Shown here in pieces: positions 16,616-25,435 of a stretch of 64,000 bases of DNA (within the stretch, counting starts at the first letter, position 1; each line of letters starts with the position of its first letter). Where the stretch lies: contig JAGXKN010000011.1 of the NCBI GenBank assembly GCA_018335195.1, positions 1 to 64,000 on the forward strand. Reading direction: 5' to 3'. The position numbers and the translations under genes are program-made. A model generated the notes under the pieces. That model saw nothing but the letters and a program-made list of their open reading frames with translations. It did not search any database and was not told the origin of the DNA. Source of the DNA: Desulfobacterales bacterium. Lineage in GTDB: Bacteria; Desulfobacterota; Desulfobacteria; Desulfobacterales; Desulfosalsimonadaceae.

Positions 16616-17068
16616 ATGAGGCAAATCCGGGAAATCTTTGTGGGTATGCTTTTGCTGGTACTGGGCGCAGTCAGCCTGTCTTATGCGCACTGCGAGATTC
16701 CCTGCGGCATCTATGACGATTCCGCGCGAATCGCAGAGATGCGCGAGCACATCAAAACCATCGAGCGCTCTATGAACCAGATCCATGCCATTGAAAAAGA
16801 CCTGGAAAAAGGGGATGCGCACGATTACAACCAGCTTGTGCGGTGGATCACCAACAAGGACGATCACGCCGGTAAGCTGCAGCACATCGTTTCCCAGTAT
16901 TTCATGACCCAGCGGATTTCAACCGATGATGAAAAATACGCCGAAAAAATCTCGGTCCTGCACCAGATCCTGGTTGGCGCCATGAAGTGCAAGCAGACCG
17001 TGGACACTGCACACGTGAAAAACCTTCGCGAACTGGTGGACCGGTTTGAAAAGCTTTACATGAAATGA
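16616..17068 (+). CDS. sodN: nickel superoxide dismutase with Sec signal peptide
   Basis: This 150-residue Ni-SOD dismutates superoxide to oxygen and hydrogen peroxide. The nickel hook HCEIPCGIY is present, with ligands H25, C26 and C30. It sits directly after a hydrophobic N-terminal segment (residues 8-21) and the signal-peptidase-like site SYA|H. Cleavage there would leave His as residue 1, Cys 2 and Cys 6, exactly the mature numbering of Streptomyces Ni-SOD. The remaining 120 residues are the usual helical bundle. So maturation could use signal peptidase instead of the SodX protease, and the enzyme would be periplasmic. No sodX is nearby. GGGAGG precedes the ATG. Confidence 0.93.
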   Translation: MRQIREIFVGMLLLVLGAVSLSYAHCEIPCGIYDDSARIAEMREHIKTIERSMNQIHAIEKDLEKGDAHDYNQLVRWITNKDDHAGKLQHIVSQYFMTQRISTDDEKYAEKISVLHQILVGAMKCKQTVDTAHVKNLRELVDRFEKLYMK

Positions 17069-19340
17069 TTTTCTTCTGTCCGGCCGGCATACTGCCGGTA
17101 CTGGTCCGGGGTCGGAATCCGCCCGAGAATGGCAGATACAGCGGCCACCTCGGCCGATCCCAGATACACGCGGCAGTGATCGCCCATGCGGTGGGGAAAA
17201 TTTCGGGTGGAAGTGGAAACCACCGCCGAATGGTCTTTTACCCGGGCCTGGTTGCCCATGCACAGGGAGCATCCCGGCGTTTCCATGCGGGCCCCGGCCC
17301 GGCCGAAGGTGGCATACCAGCCGCCCTTCCGGAGCGCATTTGCCGCCATTCGTGTGGGCGGGGCGATCCAGAGCCGCAACGGCACATGCCCGGTGCCCTC
17401 GAGAATCCGGCCGATGTTGTTTAGCTGTGAGACATCGGTCATGCAGGAGCCGATAAACACCTCGTCCACACGGGTGCCGGCGATTTCGGAAAGCGGGCGC
17501 ACGTCATCCGGGTCGTTGGGACAGGCCAATACCGGTTCGGTGATCCGGCTTAAGTCCACCTCGAGGTCTGCGGCATAGGCGGCATCCTTATCCGCCCGGA
17601 GCAGTTCCGGACTTTTCAGCCAGTTTTTCATTTCCGCAATCCGGCGCTCCAGGGTATGCGGATCGCCGTAGCCGGCTTCGATCATTTTGGAAAGCACGTC
17701 CATGCTTTCCCGCAAAAACGCGGCCACGGTTTCCGGGTTCAGGTCAATGGCGGCCGCTGCTGCCGAGCGCTCGGCTGCGGCATTGTTCAGCTCGTATGCA
17801 GCCGGGACCGGCAGATCCGGCAAACCTTCCATTTCCAGGATCCGGCCGGAAAACTGATGCCCAGGGGAAAGCGGGTATGGGAATCACCGCCGGTGCCCAC
17901 GGTATCCGGAAGCAGCATGCGGTTTAGCCACGAGTGAATGATGCCGTCTCCCGGATACAGGGCCACTCCGCCATGCTGCCGGATGAAATCCTGCAGTGTG
18001 TCTTGCATTTCAATGTCCACGGATCGGGGATAGGCCGCGGTATGGCAGAAGGACTGCATTACCAGGTCTGCCGAAAATTTCAGGCATGCCAGCTCCTTTA
18101 ATTCGTCCCGGGTCATGGGCCCGGTGGTGTCCTGGGAGCCCACGGTGGTCATTTTCGGCTCGCAGTATTGCCCGGGTCGCACCCCTGTCTTGCCGCAGGC
18201 GCGTCCCACCATCTTTTGCGCCAGGGTGTAGCCCGTGCCCGGTTCCGGGGGCTGCACGGGCCGGCGGAATACTTCTGAGGGCCCTATTTTCAGTCGTTTC
18301 CGGGCGTTGTCCGTTAGGGTCCGGCCGATAATCAGTGGAATGCGGCCGCCGGCCCGTACTTCGTCGGTGATCGTGGACGGTCTGAGGGTGAATTCCGCAA
18401 CGGCCTTTCCGGTCTCCGAATTCTCGATAATTCCGTCATACGGGTAAATCACCAGGATATCCCCGTTTTCAACGCCGGATACGTCGCATTCAATCGGCAG
18501 GACGCCGGCGTCTTCCAGGGAAGTAAAGAAAATGGGCGCAATCTTGCCGCCGAGTACGAACCCGCCCCGCCGCTTGTTGGGCACATGGGGGATGTCTTTG
18601 CCGATATGCCACAAAAGCGAGTTTACCGCGGACTTGCGCGAAGATCCCGTGCCCACCACGTCGCCCACAAAGGCCAGGGGATACCCTTTTTCCTTGAGCC
18701 GCGAAATGGTTTCCAGGGGGGTGTCAATTCTGCTGGCAAGCATGGCCCGGGCATGCAGCGGGATATCCGGCCGGCTCCAGGCCTCGGATGCCGGGGAGAG
18801 ATCATCTGTATTGATTTCGCCCGCAACCTTGAAGGCGGTGACTGTAATGGCTTCCGGCATCTCCGGGGTGCGGGTGAACCATTCCGCCTCGGCCCAGGCG
18901 CGGATGACGCGCCGGGCGCGGTCACTGGCGGCTGATTTTTCAAGCACCGGCTCGAATGCATCAAATATCAGGATGGTTTCAGAAAGGGCGTTTGCAGCCT
19001 GTTCACCCAGATCGGGGTCGTCGAGCAACTCCACGAGAGGATCGATGTTAAACCCCCCGCCCATGGTTCCCAGCAGGTATACGGCCCGTTCCGGCGTAAT
19101 TATTGCAGAGGCGGTTTGCCGTTTTGCCAGGGCTGCCAGAAACGCGGCCTTGATTTTGGCGGCCGCGTCAACGCCCGCCGGCACCCGGTTGACCATGAGG
19201 TCATAGAGGAAATCCGGGTCATGGTCTCCCGGATTTACCAGCAATTCTGTTAGGGTCTCGACCTGGTCCGCGTTGAGCGGCTTCGGGGGAATGCCCTGAG
19301 CGCTTCTTTCTTCGACGAGCCCGAGATAATCCTGGATCAT
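17056..19340 (-). pseudogene. acnB: aconitate hydratase B, broken by an internal deletion
   Basis: Two frames together make AcnB, the bifunctional aconitase/2-methylisocitrate dehydratase of the TCA and methylcitrate cycles. Residues 1-499 are intact from the ATG at 19340 (AGAGG upstream) to GISFPAGS. From 17843 down, a different frame resumes at ILEMEGLPDLP and carries the cluster cysteines (IGSCMTD, PGCSLCMGNQ) to the normal C-terminus. Compared with E. coli AcnB from memory, about 64 residues (GLVAFAAATG to IFSG) are missing and the frame shifts. The junction 17838-17844 (GGATCCG) would fit both flanks, as expected of recombination between 7-bp repeats. As read here the gene cannot make full-length enzyme. 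An assembly error is the alternative. Confidence 0.85.
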
Positions 19341-19383
19341 TGAATTGAAACCTCTTTTTTGTGCCGAAGGGGGCCCCGAAGGG

Positions 19384-19416
19384 GTCAAGTCTACTCTTGA
19401 CTCTTTTTGGCCCTTT
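19384..19416. repeat. GTCAAGTCT...CTTGACTC repeat, copy 2
   Basis: Shares GTCAAGTCT, then CTTGACTCTTTTTGGC, with the long hairpin at 72-122. Here the stem is only GTCAAG with CTTGAC. It follows, within ten bases, the stop of the minus-strand flavin oxidoreductase and is flanked by a second hairpin CCCCTTCGGGG (19373-19384 region), so it may act as its terminator. Confidence 0.55.
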
Positions 19417-19422
19417 TCCTCT

Positions 19423-21438
19423 TTAAATCTGCATGCCTGCTTTGTACCCGGAGTGCACCGCCTCAAATGCCCGGCCGATGTCTTCGGCGTCCCCGGCCAC
19501 GGTGTGGGCGATGCCCTTTTCTTTGAGCAGGGTTTCCAGTGCGTTGTTGGGCTTGGCTCCCACGCAGAGCACCACGCTGTCGGCTGCGATTTCTTCGGCC
19601 GGCCCCCCGTCGCCTTCGGCCTGCACCTTTATGCCGTTTTCCGTGATCTCCAGAACCCGGGTGGCGGGCATGGTCGTGATCCCGAAACGCGAGACATCCT
19701 GGAGCATGCTCCACTTGGTGGTTTTGCCGAAGTCTTTGCCGATTTTTTCCAGCATTTCAATGAGCGTGACCTGCTTGGTGCCCTTGGTGCAGAGTTCATA
19801 GAGCACCTCCGGGTTTTCGGCCCGGTTGACAAGCAGGAACTTCAGGGTTTCCCCGGAAAGTGTGCCTTTTTCAGCCAGAAACAGGGCGGTTTCAACACCC
19901 ACGGCGCCGCCGCCCACGATCACCACGCGGTTTCCGGTATATGCTTTGCCGACCAGCACGTCCCAGGACTGGACCACGTGAGCCATTTCCACGCCCGGGA
20001 TGGGCGGGCTCATGGGTTCGGCGCCGGTGGCCAGCACCACGTGATCCGGTTTTTCGCGCTCCAGTACCGAGCTGTCCACGACTTCGTTGAACCGCACATC
20101 AATGTTGCGGCATTTGACCTGCTCTTCCAGGTCCCGGGCAAGCTGGGCAAATTCCCCGCGTCCCGGGGGGGCTGCGGCCAGGTAAAGTTGTCCGCCGAGC
20201 CGGTCGCTCTTTTCGTAAAGCGTAACCCGGTGGCCCCGGTCTGCAGCCGCAATTGCCGCATTCATGCCCGCAGCGCCCCCGCCGATGACCATCACGGCTT
20301 TGGGCTGCTCTGCCCTGTCCGCGGCGGCTTCGAGTTCATGGCCTGCCATCGGGTTGCAGAGGCATTCCACGTGCTTGAGGTTAAACAGGTTGTCAAAACA
20401 GCCCTGGGCACATGCCACGCAGTGCACGATTTCGTTTTCCCGGCCCTGTCCTGCTTTTTCCGGCAGTGCGGGATCCGCGATCAGGCTCCGGCCCATGGCT
20501 GCCATGTCGCACATCCCGTCCGCGATTATTTCCCGGGCTGTGTCCGGGTCATTGATGCGGTGGCTGGCGATCACGGGCACGTCTACGGCTTCCTTGATAC
20601 CCCGGGACAGGTAGGCAAACGCGCCTCTGGGCACTCCGGTGGTAATCTGGGGCACCCGCGCCTCGTGCCATCCCACGTTGACGCAGATGGCATCGACACC
20701 GGCGCGGTTTGCCAGTGCGCGGGCGTATTCGCGCAGCTCGTCGCGCCCCTGTCCGTCGGCCATGAAATCGTTTCCGTTCATCCGGACGATCAACGGGAAG
20801 TCCGGCCCAACCATGTTCCGAATGGCGCTCATGACCTCGATGCCGAAGCGAATGCGGTTGTCAAACGTGCCGCCGTATTCGTCCTCGCGCTTGTTTGTCA
20901 GGGGAGAGAGAAATTCGCTGATCAAATACCCGGTGCCGTGGAGCACCTCGACTGCGTCAAAACCGGCTTCCTGTACCCGGCGGGCCGCCTGGGCGAAGTT
21001 ATCCACGATCTGCTTGATCTCCTCGGTTTCCAGGGCGCGCGGGGTTTCCTTGGTCATGCGCGAGGCCACCGCAGAAGGCGCCACCGGCTGCCGGCCGTCT
21101 AAGAAAAACGAGAAGTTGTACCTGCCCGCGTGATTCAACTGCACGCCGCTTTTGGCACCGTTTTCCCGGATCACGTCCGCCAGCTTTTTCAGGCCCGGCA
21201 AGAACTCATCCTTGTGGGCGCCGATGTTTAACACGTTTCCGGAAAGCTCGTCAACTGTGGCGTATCCCACCGTGATCATCCCGGCCCCTCCTCTGGCGCG
21301 CTCTCGGTAAAAGGCCAGAATCTGGTCAGTGATATGGAAATTATCCGCCATGCCCAGATGCATGGCCGGCAGATATATCCGGTTTTTGACCTGGGTCTTA
21401 TTAATGACAATCGACTGGAACAGCGGGTCGTAATTCAT
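19423..21438 (-). CDS. Old Yellow Enzyme-type FMN/FAD/4Fe-4S oxidoreductase (2,4-dienoyl-CoA reductase-like)
   Basis: This 671-residue enzyme combines an N-terminal OYE TIM barrel (1-330, with HGTGYLISEFLSP and YGG at 189-191), a 4Fe-4S site (C340xxC343xxxC347...C359) and C-terminal FAD and NAD(P)-binding Rossmann domains (VIGGGAAGMNAAIAA, VIVGGGAVGVETALF). This is the architecture of FadH, enoate reductases and trimethylamine dehydrogenase. Given the beta-oxidation genes in the window, reduction of an unsaturated acyl-CoA is likely but not proven. The ATG at 21438 has GGGGGG just upstream. It stands between acnB and an 88-bp repeat. Confidence 0.92.
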   Translation of the reverse strand: MNYDPLFQSIVINKTQVKNRIYLPAMHLGMADNFHITDQILAFYRERARGGAGMITVGYATVDELSGNVLNIGAHKDEFLPGLKKLADVIRENGAKSGVQLNHAGRYNFSFFLDGRQPVAPSAVASRMTKETPRALETEEIKQIVDNFAQAARRVQEAGFDAVEVLHGTGYLISEFLSPLTNKREDEYGGTFDNRIRFGIEVMSAIRNMVGPDFPLIVRMNGNDFMADGQGRDELREYARALANRAGVDAICVNVGWHEARVPQITTGVPRGAFAYLSRGIKEAVDVPVIASHRINDPDTAREIIADGMCDMAAMGRSLIADPALPEKAGQGRENEIVHCVACAQGCFDNLFNLKHVECLCNPMAGHELEAAADRAEQPKAVMVIGGGAAGMNAAIAAADRGHRVTLYEKSDRLGGQLYLAAAPPGRGEFAQLARDLEEQVKCRNIDVRFNEVVDSSVLEREKPDHVVLATGAEPMSPPIPGVEMAHVVQSWDVLVGKAYTGNRVVIVGGGAVGVETALFLAEKGTLSGETLKFLLVNRAENPEVLYELCTKGTKQVTLIEMLEKIGKDFGKTTKWSMLQDVSRFGITTMPATRVLEITENGIKVQAEGDGGPAEEIAADSVVLCVGAKPNNALETLLKEKGIAHTVAGDAEDIGRAFEAVHSGYKAGMQI

Positions 21439-21470
21439 GGTTCCCCCCTTTTTTATTTTTTTACAACTGT

Positions 21471-21558
21471 GATGGCTCCGTAAAAAGTCCAATATCTACG
21501 TTGCGCTGCATTCCTCGGGATTTGTGCGCCTTGATCTTGAACTTTTTACTTTGCCATC
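21471..21558. repeat. 88-bp MITE-like element with terminal inverted repeats
   Basis: The ends GATGGCTCCGTAAAAAGT and ACTTTTTACTTTGCCATC are inverted repeats (GATGGC and GTAAAAAGT arms). The interior has TTGCGCTGCATTCCTCGGGA. It lies between the divergent oxidoreductase and cobO. The structure is that of a short nonautonomous palindromic element, and I recall near-identical sequences in other Desulfobacterota. No transposase is in the window. Confidence 0.7.
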
Positions 21559-21726
21559 TCAAAATTGATTTTTTCCGAAACCGTCAATTTTGGATTTGAA
21601 AGAAAAAAGATCCCCTAACCGGTTTTTTCAGTCAAGAAAAAAGTTTCAGTATGCTCGCTTATTGATTGCATGTCCCGGCTGTGGTATGGGGTTTGTGAAA
21701 CGGACCTGCAACACCGGGAGGAGCGA

Positions 21727-22248
21727 GTGGAAAAGGGATATATACAGGTTTATACGGGAGACGGCAAGGGCAAGACAACCGCGGCCCTTGGGCTTGCGCT
21801 TCGGGCGGCGGGCTCCGGGCTGCGCGTGTATATCGCCCAGTTCATGAAAAAGGGGGATTACAGCGAAATCAAGGCCCTGCAGTCTCTGGCGGATTTCATC
21901 GTCGTGGAGCAGTTCGGCACGGGCCGGTTTATACGGGGTGCGCCCGGGCCGGAAGATCACGAAGCTGCGCAAAGCGGTCTGGATGCCGTGCATGCTGCCA
22001 TGGCATCCGGCGAGTATGATATCGTCATCCTGGAGGAGGCCAACGTGGCATTCGGAGCCGGTGTGCTCACGGAAACGGACCTGCTTGGGGTGATTGCGGC
22101 AAAGCCGGCCGGCACGGAACTGGTGTTCACCGGCCGGGGCGGGGCCCCCGGGGTGCTGGAAAAAGCCGACCTGATCACTGAAATGAAGCCGATCCGGCAT
22201 TATTTCGTCGAGCAGGCAGTGGCCGCGCGGAAGGGCATTGAAGACTGA
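21727..22248 (+). CDS. cobO: corrinoid adenosyltransferase (cob(I)yrinic acid a,c-diamide adenosyltransferase)
   Basis: This 173-residue CobA/CobO/BtuR-type ATP:corrinoid adenosyltransferase transfers the 5'-deoxyadenosyl group of ATP to Co(I) corrinoid in adenosylcobalamin synthesis or salvage. The P-loop GDGKGKTT lies at residues 11-18, with ILEEANVAFGAG and the terminal TEMKPIRHYF motif. The start is taken as GTG at 21727 with GGGAGGAG just upstream; an in-frame ATG at 21670 would add 19 residues without similarity to the family. It is one base from the cobU start. No cobalamin riboswitch is apparent upstream. Confidence 0.93.
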   Translation: MEKGYIQVYTGDGKGKTTAALGLALRAAGSGLRVYIAQFMKKGDYSEIKALQSLADFIVVEQFGTGRFIRGAPGPEDHEAAQSGLDAVHAAMASGEYDIVILEEANVAFGAGVLTETDLLGVIAAKPAGTELVFTGRGGAPGVLEKADLITEMKPIRHYFVEQAVAARKGIED

Positions 22249-22249
22249 G

Positions 22250-22777
22250 ATGGACAACAGGGAAAAACACCTGATCCTCGGGGGATGCAGAAGCGGCAAA
22301 AGCCGGCACGCCCTGGAGAAAGCCGATATCAGAGCCGCCGGCACCAATTTTTTTGTGGCCACCTGTGTGCCTGCAGACGAGGAAATGAAGGCCCGTGTGA
22401 TGCGCCATCAGCAGGAGCGCGATTCCCGGTGGACCACCGTGGAAGCCCCCTTGGCGCTGCCTAGTGTGATACAGGACAAGGCCGCGGATGCGGACGTGAT
22501 CTTAGTTGATTGTCTGACCCTGTGGGTCAGCAATCTCATGGAGCGTTATGAAAACGATGAATCGCTCATGGATCAGGTCAGGAGCCTTGGCAAAGCCCTG
22601 GACGTGGCCGCGTGCCCGGTGATAGTCGTTTCCAATGAGGTGGGCGGCGGCGTGGTTCCGGAAAATGTCATGGCCCGGCGTTTCCGGGATTTGGCCGGTT
22701 TTGCCAATCAGCATATTGCCCGGTGCGCGGACCGGGTCACCTGGATGGTGGCCGGAATTCCCGTGACCGTCCGGTAG
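22250..22777 (+). CDS. cobU: adenosylcobinamide kinase / adenosylcobinamide-phosphate guanylyltransferase
   Basis: This 175-residue CobU/CobP enzyme phosphorylates adenosylcobinamide and attaches GMP in the nucleotide-loop assembly of B12. The P-loop GGCRSGKSRHA lies near the N-terminus, then the DCLTLWVSNLM motif and VVSNEVGGGVVPE. Length matches the family. It starts one base after the cobO stop and is presumably cotranscribed. The rest of the pathway is not in the window. Vitamin B12 would serve methylmalonyl-CoA mutase or corrinoid proteins typical of sulfate reducers. Confidence 0.93.
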   Translation: MDNREKHLILGGCRSGKSRHALEKADIRAAGTNFFVATCVPADEEMKARVMRHQQERDSRWTTVEAPLALPSVIQDKAADADVILVDCLTLWVSNLMERYENDESLMDQVRSLGKALDVAACPVIVVSNEVGGGVVPENVMARRFRDLAGFANQHIARCADRVTWMVAGIPVTVR

Positions 22778-22808
22778 GTTTTCGACCCGCCGGGGCGGCG
22801 CGGTACGG

Positions 22809-23615
22809 TCACTCACCGACATTTTGGATGCCGGGTTGTTCAGGTAGTTCGATTTCAAAGCACCGGGTGTTTCCGGCAACCGGGATTCCGCGATCATTTG
22901 AAAATGTGCGCTCGCAGAAGACAAGCCTGCCGGATGCCTCCACCAGGATGACCGAGGATGAACGGGTGCCGTAGTTCGGGCTGGACACGAATACGGGTGA
23001 AAGCCGCCGTTCACACTCCGGGCCCACGCCGGTATCCGGAAGATTGTGATCCGGGTAAACCGTGCGGTCAAAGAGCAGGTCGAGCACGGAATAGGGGGCA
23101 ATGGCCCGGCTGCCTTGAATCAATGCGTGCAGCTTCCGCCGGATGGCTTCCACCTTGGGCCAGGGCGTGTTGAGCAGATGATTGCTGATGCCGTGGATGC
23201 CTGCCGGCAGCCGGATTTTCCCGCCGTTTTTATTGGAGTACCACCAGATCTCCCCGGTATTGCCAACCACCAGGTTGAAGCCGGTGTAGCTGGCCTTCTG
23301 CGCTTCCACCGCGGCCAGGTAATCCCCGGGCGACTGATCGGCCGCCAGGTAATCGCGTACCAGCTGACCCCGGGATTTGCCCCAGGGGGTCAATGCGGCC
23401 GGATCCCGGAAATTTGTCACAGCGCCGATTTTTCCGCTGCGGGTGACTCCGAGCCAGGTGCCCCGGCTTTCCAGGTCCCGCCCTGCCAGGATGTCGGGAT
23501 GATCCTCCCAGTAAGCCAGAGGTGCGGTGGGGCGGCTGTAGAATTCATCCCGGTTGGCCGCGATGATCAGCGGGTACTCCGGGTGGGATGCAATGGCAAT
23601 GGCGATTAGGCACAT
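22809..23615 (-). CDS. NRDE (TANGO2-like) family protein
   Basis: This 268-residue protein of the NRDE/TANGO2 family has the N-terminus MCLIAIAIASH and the eponymous AANRDEFYSRPT motif. Cys2 would become the N-terminal residue after methionine removal, as in Ntn-type hydrolases, but no activity is established for the family. Further motifs are GRDLESRGTWLGVTRSG and NFRDP. No signal peptide is present. It converges on cobU and diverges from the thiolase gene. Confidence 0.92.
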   Translation of the reverse strand: MCLIAIAIASHPEYPLIIAANRDEFYSRPTAPLAYWEDHPDILAGRDLESRGTWLGVTRSGKIGAVTNFRDPAALTPWGKSRGQLVRDYLAADQSPGDYLAAVEAQKASYTGFNLVVGNTGEIWWYSNKNGGKIRLPAGIHGISNHLLNTPWPKVEAIRRKLHALIQGSRAIAPYSVLDLLFDRTVYPDHNLPDTGVGPECERRLSPVFVSSPNYGTRSSSVILVEASGRLVFCERTFSNDRGIPVAGNTRCFEIELPEQPGIQNVGE

Positions 23616-23639
23616 GGTTTACGGGTCCCGGCTTTGTGC

Positions 23640-23668
23640 TTGAGTTTGGGATATAAATTTGATATAAT
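23640..23668 (+). promoter_or_regulatory. sigma-70-like promoter for the thiolase gene
   Basis: TTGAGT (23640-23645), a 17-base AT-rich spacer, and a perfect TATAAT (23663-23668). Transcription would start near 23675, giving an untranslated leader of about 95 bases before the thiolase ATG. Confidence 0.55.
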
Positions 23669-23770
23669 AAATAATTTATTAAAATAACAATGAATTGTCT
23701 GGATTCCAATCATTTTCGGGGCCGAGTGAATTGATGATAATTTCGATAACATAGCAAGGAGGATGCGGAT

Positions 23771-25057
23771 ATGCAAGAGGTGGTGATCGTCAGCGGGGCA
23801 CGGACGCCTGTGGGAGCATTCGGCGGATCGCTCAAGGATGTGACGGCCGTGGACTTGGGAAGCCTTGTCATCAGGGAGGCCATGAAGCGGGCCGGACTGC
23901 GGCCGGGGCTCAGCGATGCGATGAAGGCCGGGAGCCCGGATCCCTTGAAAGACCAGGGAAAGATCGAGTTGGAGAAAGCAGCCGCGGATTGGCCGGAAAG
24001 TGCTGCGGAAGTGGCCGTGGATGAAGTGATCATGGGCAACGTGCTCCTCGGCGGCCAGGGCCAGAATCCGGCCCGGCAGGCCATGATCCGTGCCGGCATG
24101 CCCAAGGAGACTCCGGCTTATACGGTCAACAAGGTATGTGCGTCCGGCTTGAAATCCATCTCCCTGGGCGCAGCCTCGATCATGTGCGGCGAATCCGAGG
24201 TGGTGGTGGCAGGCGGCCAGGAAAGCATGAGCTGTGCGCCCATGGCCCTGCCCAAGGCCCGCTGGGGACACCGCATGGAGGTGACCGGCAAGGGCGAGCT
24301 GCTCGACCTGATGGTGTATGACGGTCTTTTTGAGATTTTCTACGGCTATCACATGGGCGTGACCGCGGAAAATATCGTGGAAAGATACGGGGTTTCGCGC
24401 CGGGAGCAGGATGAAATTTCCGTGCTGAGCCACAATCGGGCGCGGGCCGCCATTGAAGACGGCACCTTTGCCAGAGAAATCGTGCCCGTGACCGTGAAGA
24501 CCCGCAAAGGCGACGTGGTGGTGGACACAGACGAGCGCCCCATGGAAACCGACATGGAAAAGATGGGTAAGCTCAAACCCGTATTCAAAAAAGACGGGAC
24601 CGTGACCGCGGGCAATGCCTCGGGTGTTAACGACGGGGCCGCGGCCGTGTTGCTCATGAGCGCCCAAAAGGCAAAGGCCCTGGGCATGACCCCGATGGCG
24701 AAAATCAAGACGTTTTCCGCCGGGGGGGTGGATCCCGCCTACATGGGACTCGGACCGATACCGGCCATTCGCAGCGTGCTCGGAAAATCGGGCATGTCCA
24801 TCCAGGGTCTGGACATCATTGAGTTAAACGAGGCTTTTGCCTCCCAGGCGCTGGCCTGCATGAAGGAACTCGGCATTGACACCCAGAAGCCCAACCAATA
24901 CGGCAGCGGCATTTCCTTAGGCCATCCCATCGGATGCACCGGCGCGCGCCAGATGGTCACGGCGGTGCACATGATGCAGGACAAGGGAGCCAAAGCCGGC
25001 ATGGTTTCCATGTGCATCGGCGGTGGCATGGGCATGGCCATGATCATTGAGGCTTAA
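23771..25057 (+). CDS. acetyl-CoA C-acyltransferase (thiolase)
   Basis: This 428-residue classical thiolase catalyses thiolytic cleavage of acetoacetyl-CoA or 3-ketoacyl-CoA. It has the nucleophile C123 in VNKVCASGLKS, NEAFA, GHPIGCTGAR and the proton-donor cysteine in MCIGGGMG. It carries about 35 extra residues (44-80) between AGL and VDEVIMGNVL compared with AtoB/FadA, which is why it is longer than the usual ~392. AAGGAGG precedes the ATG. A small membrane protein gene follows. It could serve fatty acid oxidation or acetoacetyl-CoA formation. Confidence 0.93.
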   Translation: MQEVVIVSGARTPVGAFGGSLKDVTAVDLGSLVIREAMKRAGLRPGLSDAMKAGSPDPLKDQGKIELEKAAADWPESAAEVAVDEVIMGNVLLGGQGQNPARQAMIRAGMPKETPAYTVNKVCASGLKSISLGAASIMCGESEVVVAGGQESMSCAPMALPKARWGHRMEVTGKGELLDLMVYDGLFEIFYGYHMGVTAENIVERYGVSRREQDEISVLSHNRARAAIEDGTFAREIVPVTVKTRKGDVVVDTDERPMETDMEKMGKLKPVFKKDGTVTAGNASGVNDGAAAVLLMSAQKAKALGMTPMAKIKTFSAGGVDPAYMGLGPIPAIRSVLGKSGMSIQGLDIIELNEAFASQALACMKELGIDTQKPNQYGSGISLGHPIGCTGARQMVTAVHMMQDKGAKAGMVSMCIGGGMGMAMIIEA

Positions 25058-25102
25058 GGACAGCAACCAGTTGATGACATTTTTTTCTACAGGAGTTTGC
25101 CA

Positions 25103-25270
25103 ATGATTCCCATCGAGTCGATCAGCAGAAAAATCGGAACATTGATTATTTTCGGAATCCCGGTTATTGTCGGCGCCGGCATTATCTATCATTTTGCCCA
25201 GAGCTTTCCGGCCATGTACGCCTTCGAGGTGGTCCTGGTGCTGGCGGCACTCGGGTTTATTGCCAGGTAA
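25103..25270 (+). CDS. small membrane protein, 55 residues
   Basis: A short frame of 55 codons starts at ATG 25103 with AGGAG eight bases upstream and ends at TAA 25268-25270. The product has a hydrophobic segment (about residues 12-26, IGTLIIFGIPVIVGAGIIY) and a second one (about 38-54, FEVVLVLAALGFIA), so it should be a two-helix inner-membrane protein. It begins 45 bases after the thiolase stop and may be cotranscribed. I do not recognise a family. Confidence 0.6.
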   Translation: MIPIESISRKIGTLIIFGIPVIVGAGIIYHFAQSFPAMYAFEVVLVLAALGFIAR

Positions 25271-25435
25271 TTTTTCAGTTTTCCGGCAGGCTTAGAACAT
25301 CCGTCGGGGCGGAAATATGACCGCAGCGCAGGGCTGCTGCCGGAGAAGTGTTGGCATGCCCGGGCAGGCCGGTTTGTATCATCATTAAACGAAGTTGCTT
25401 CGTGACCTGCGGGGCAAGGTTAAGCAGGAGTGGAA

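Noticed and set aside
19345-21102. 585-codon plus-strand frame opposite the OYE-type reductase
   Set aside because: A GC-rich antisense shadow of a strongly supported gene; no domain resemblance.
21440-21726. Cobalamin riboswitch before cobO
   Set aside because: I looked for the B12 box and the surrounding stems and did not see them; the space is taken by the 88-bp palindromic element.
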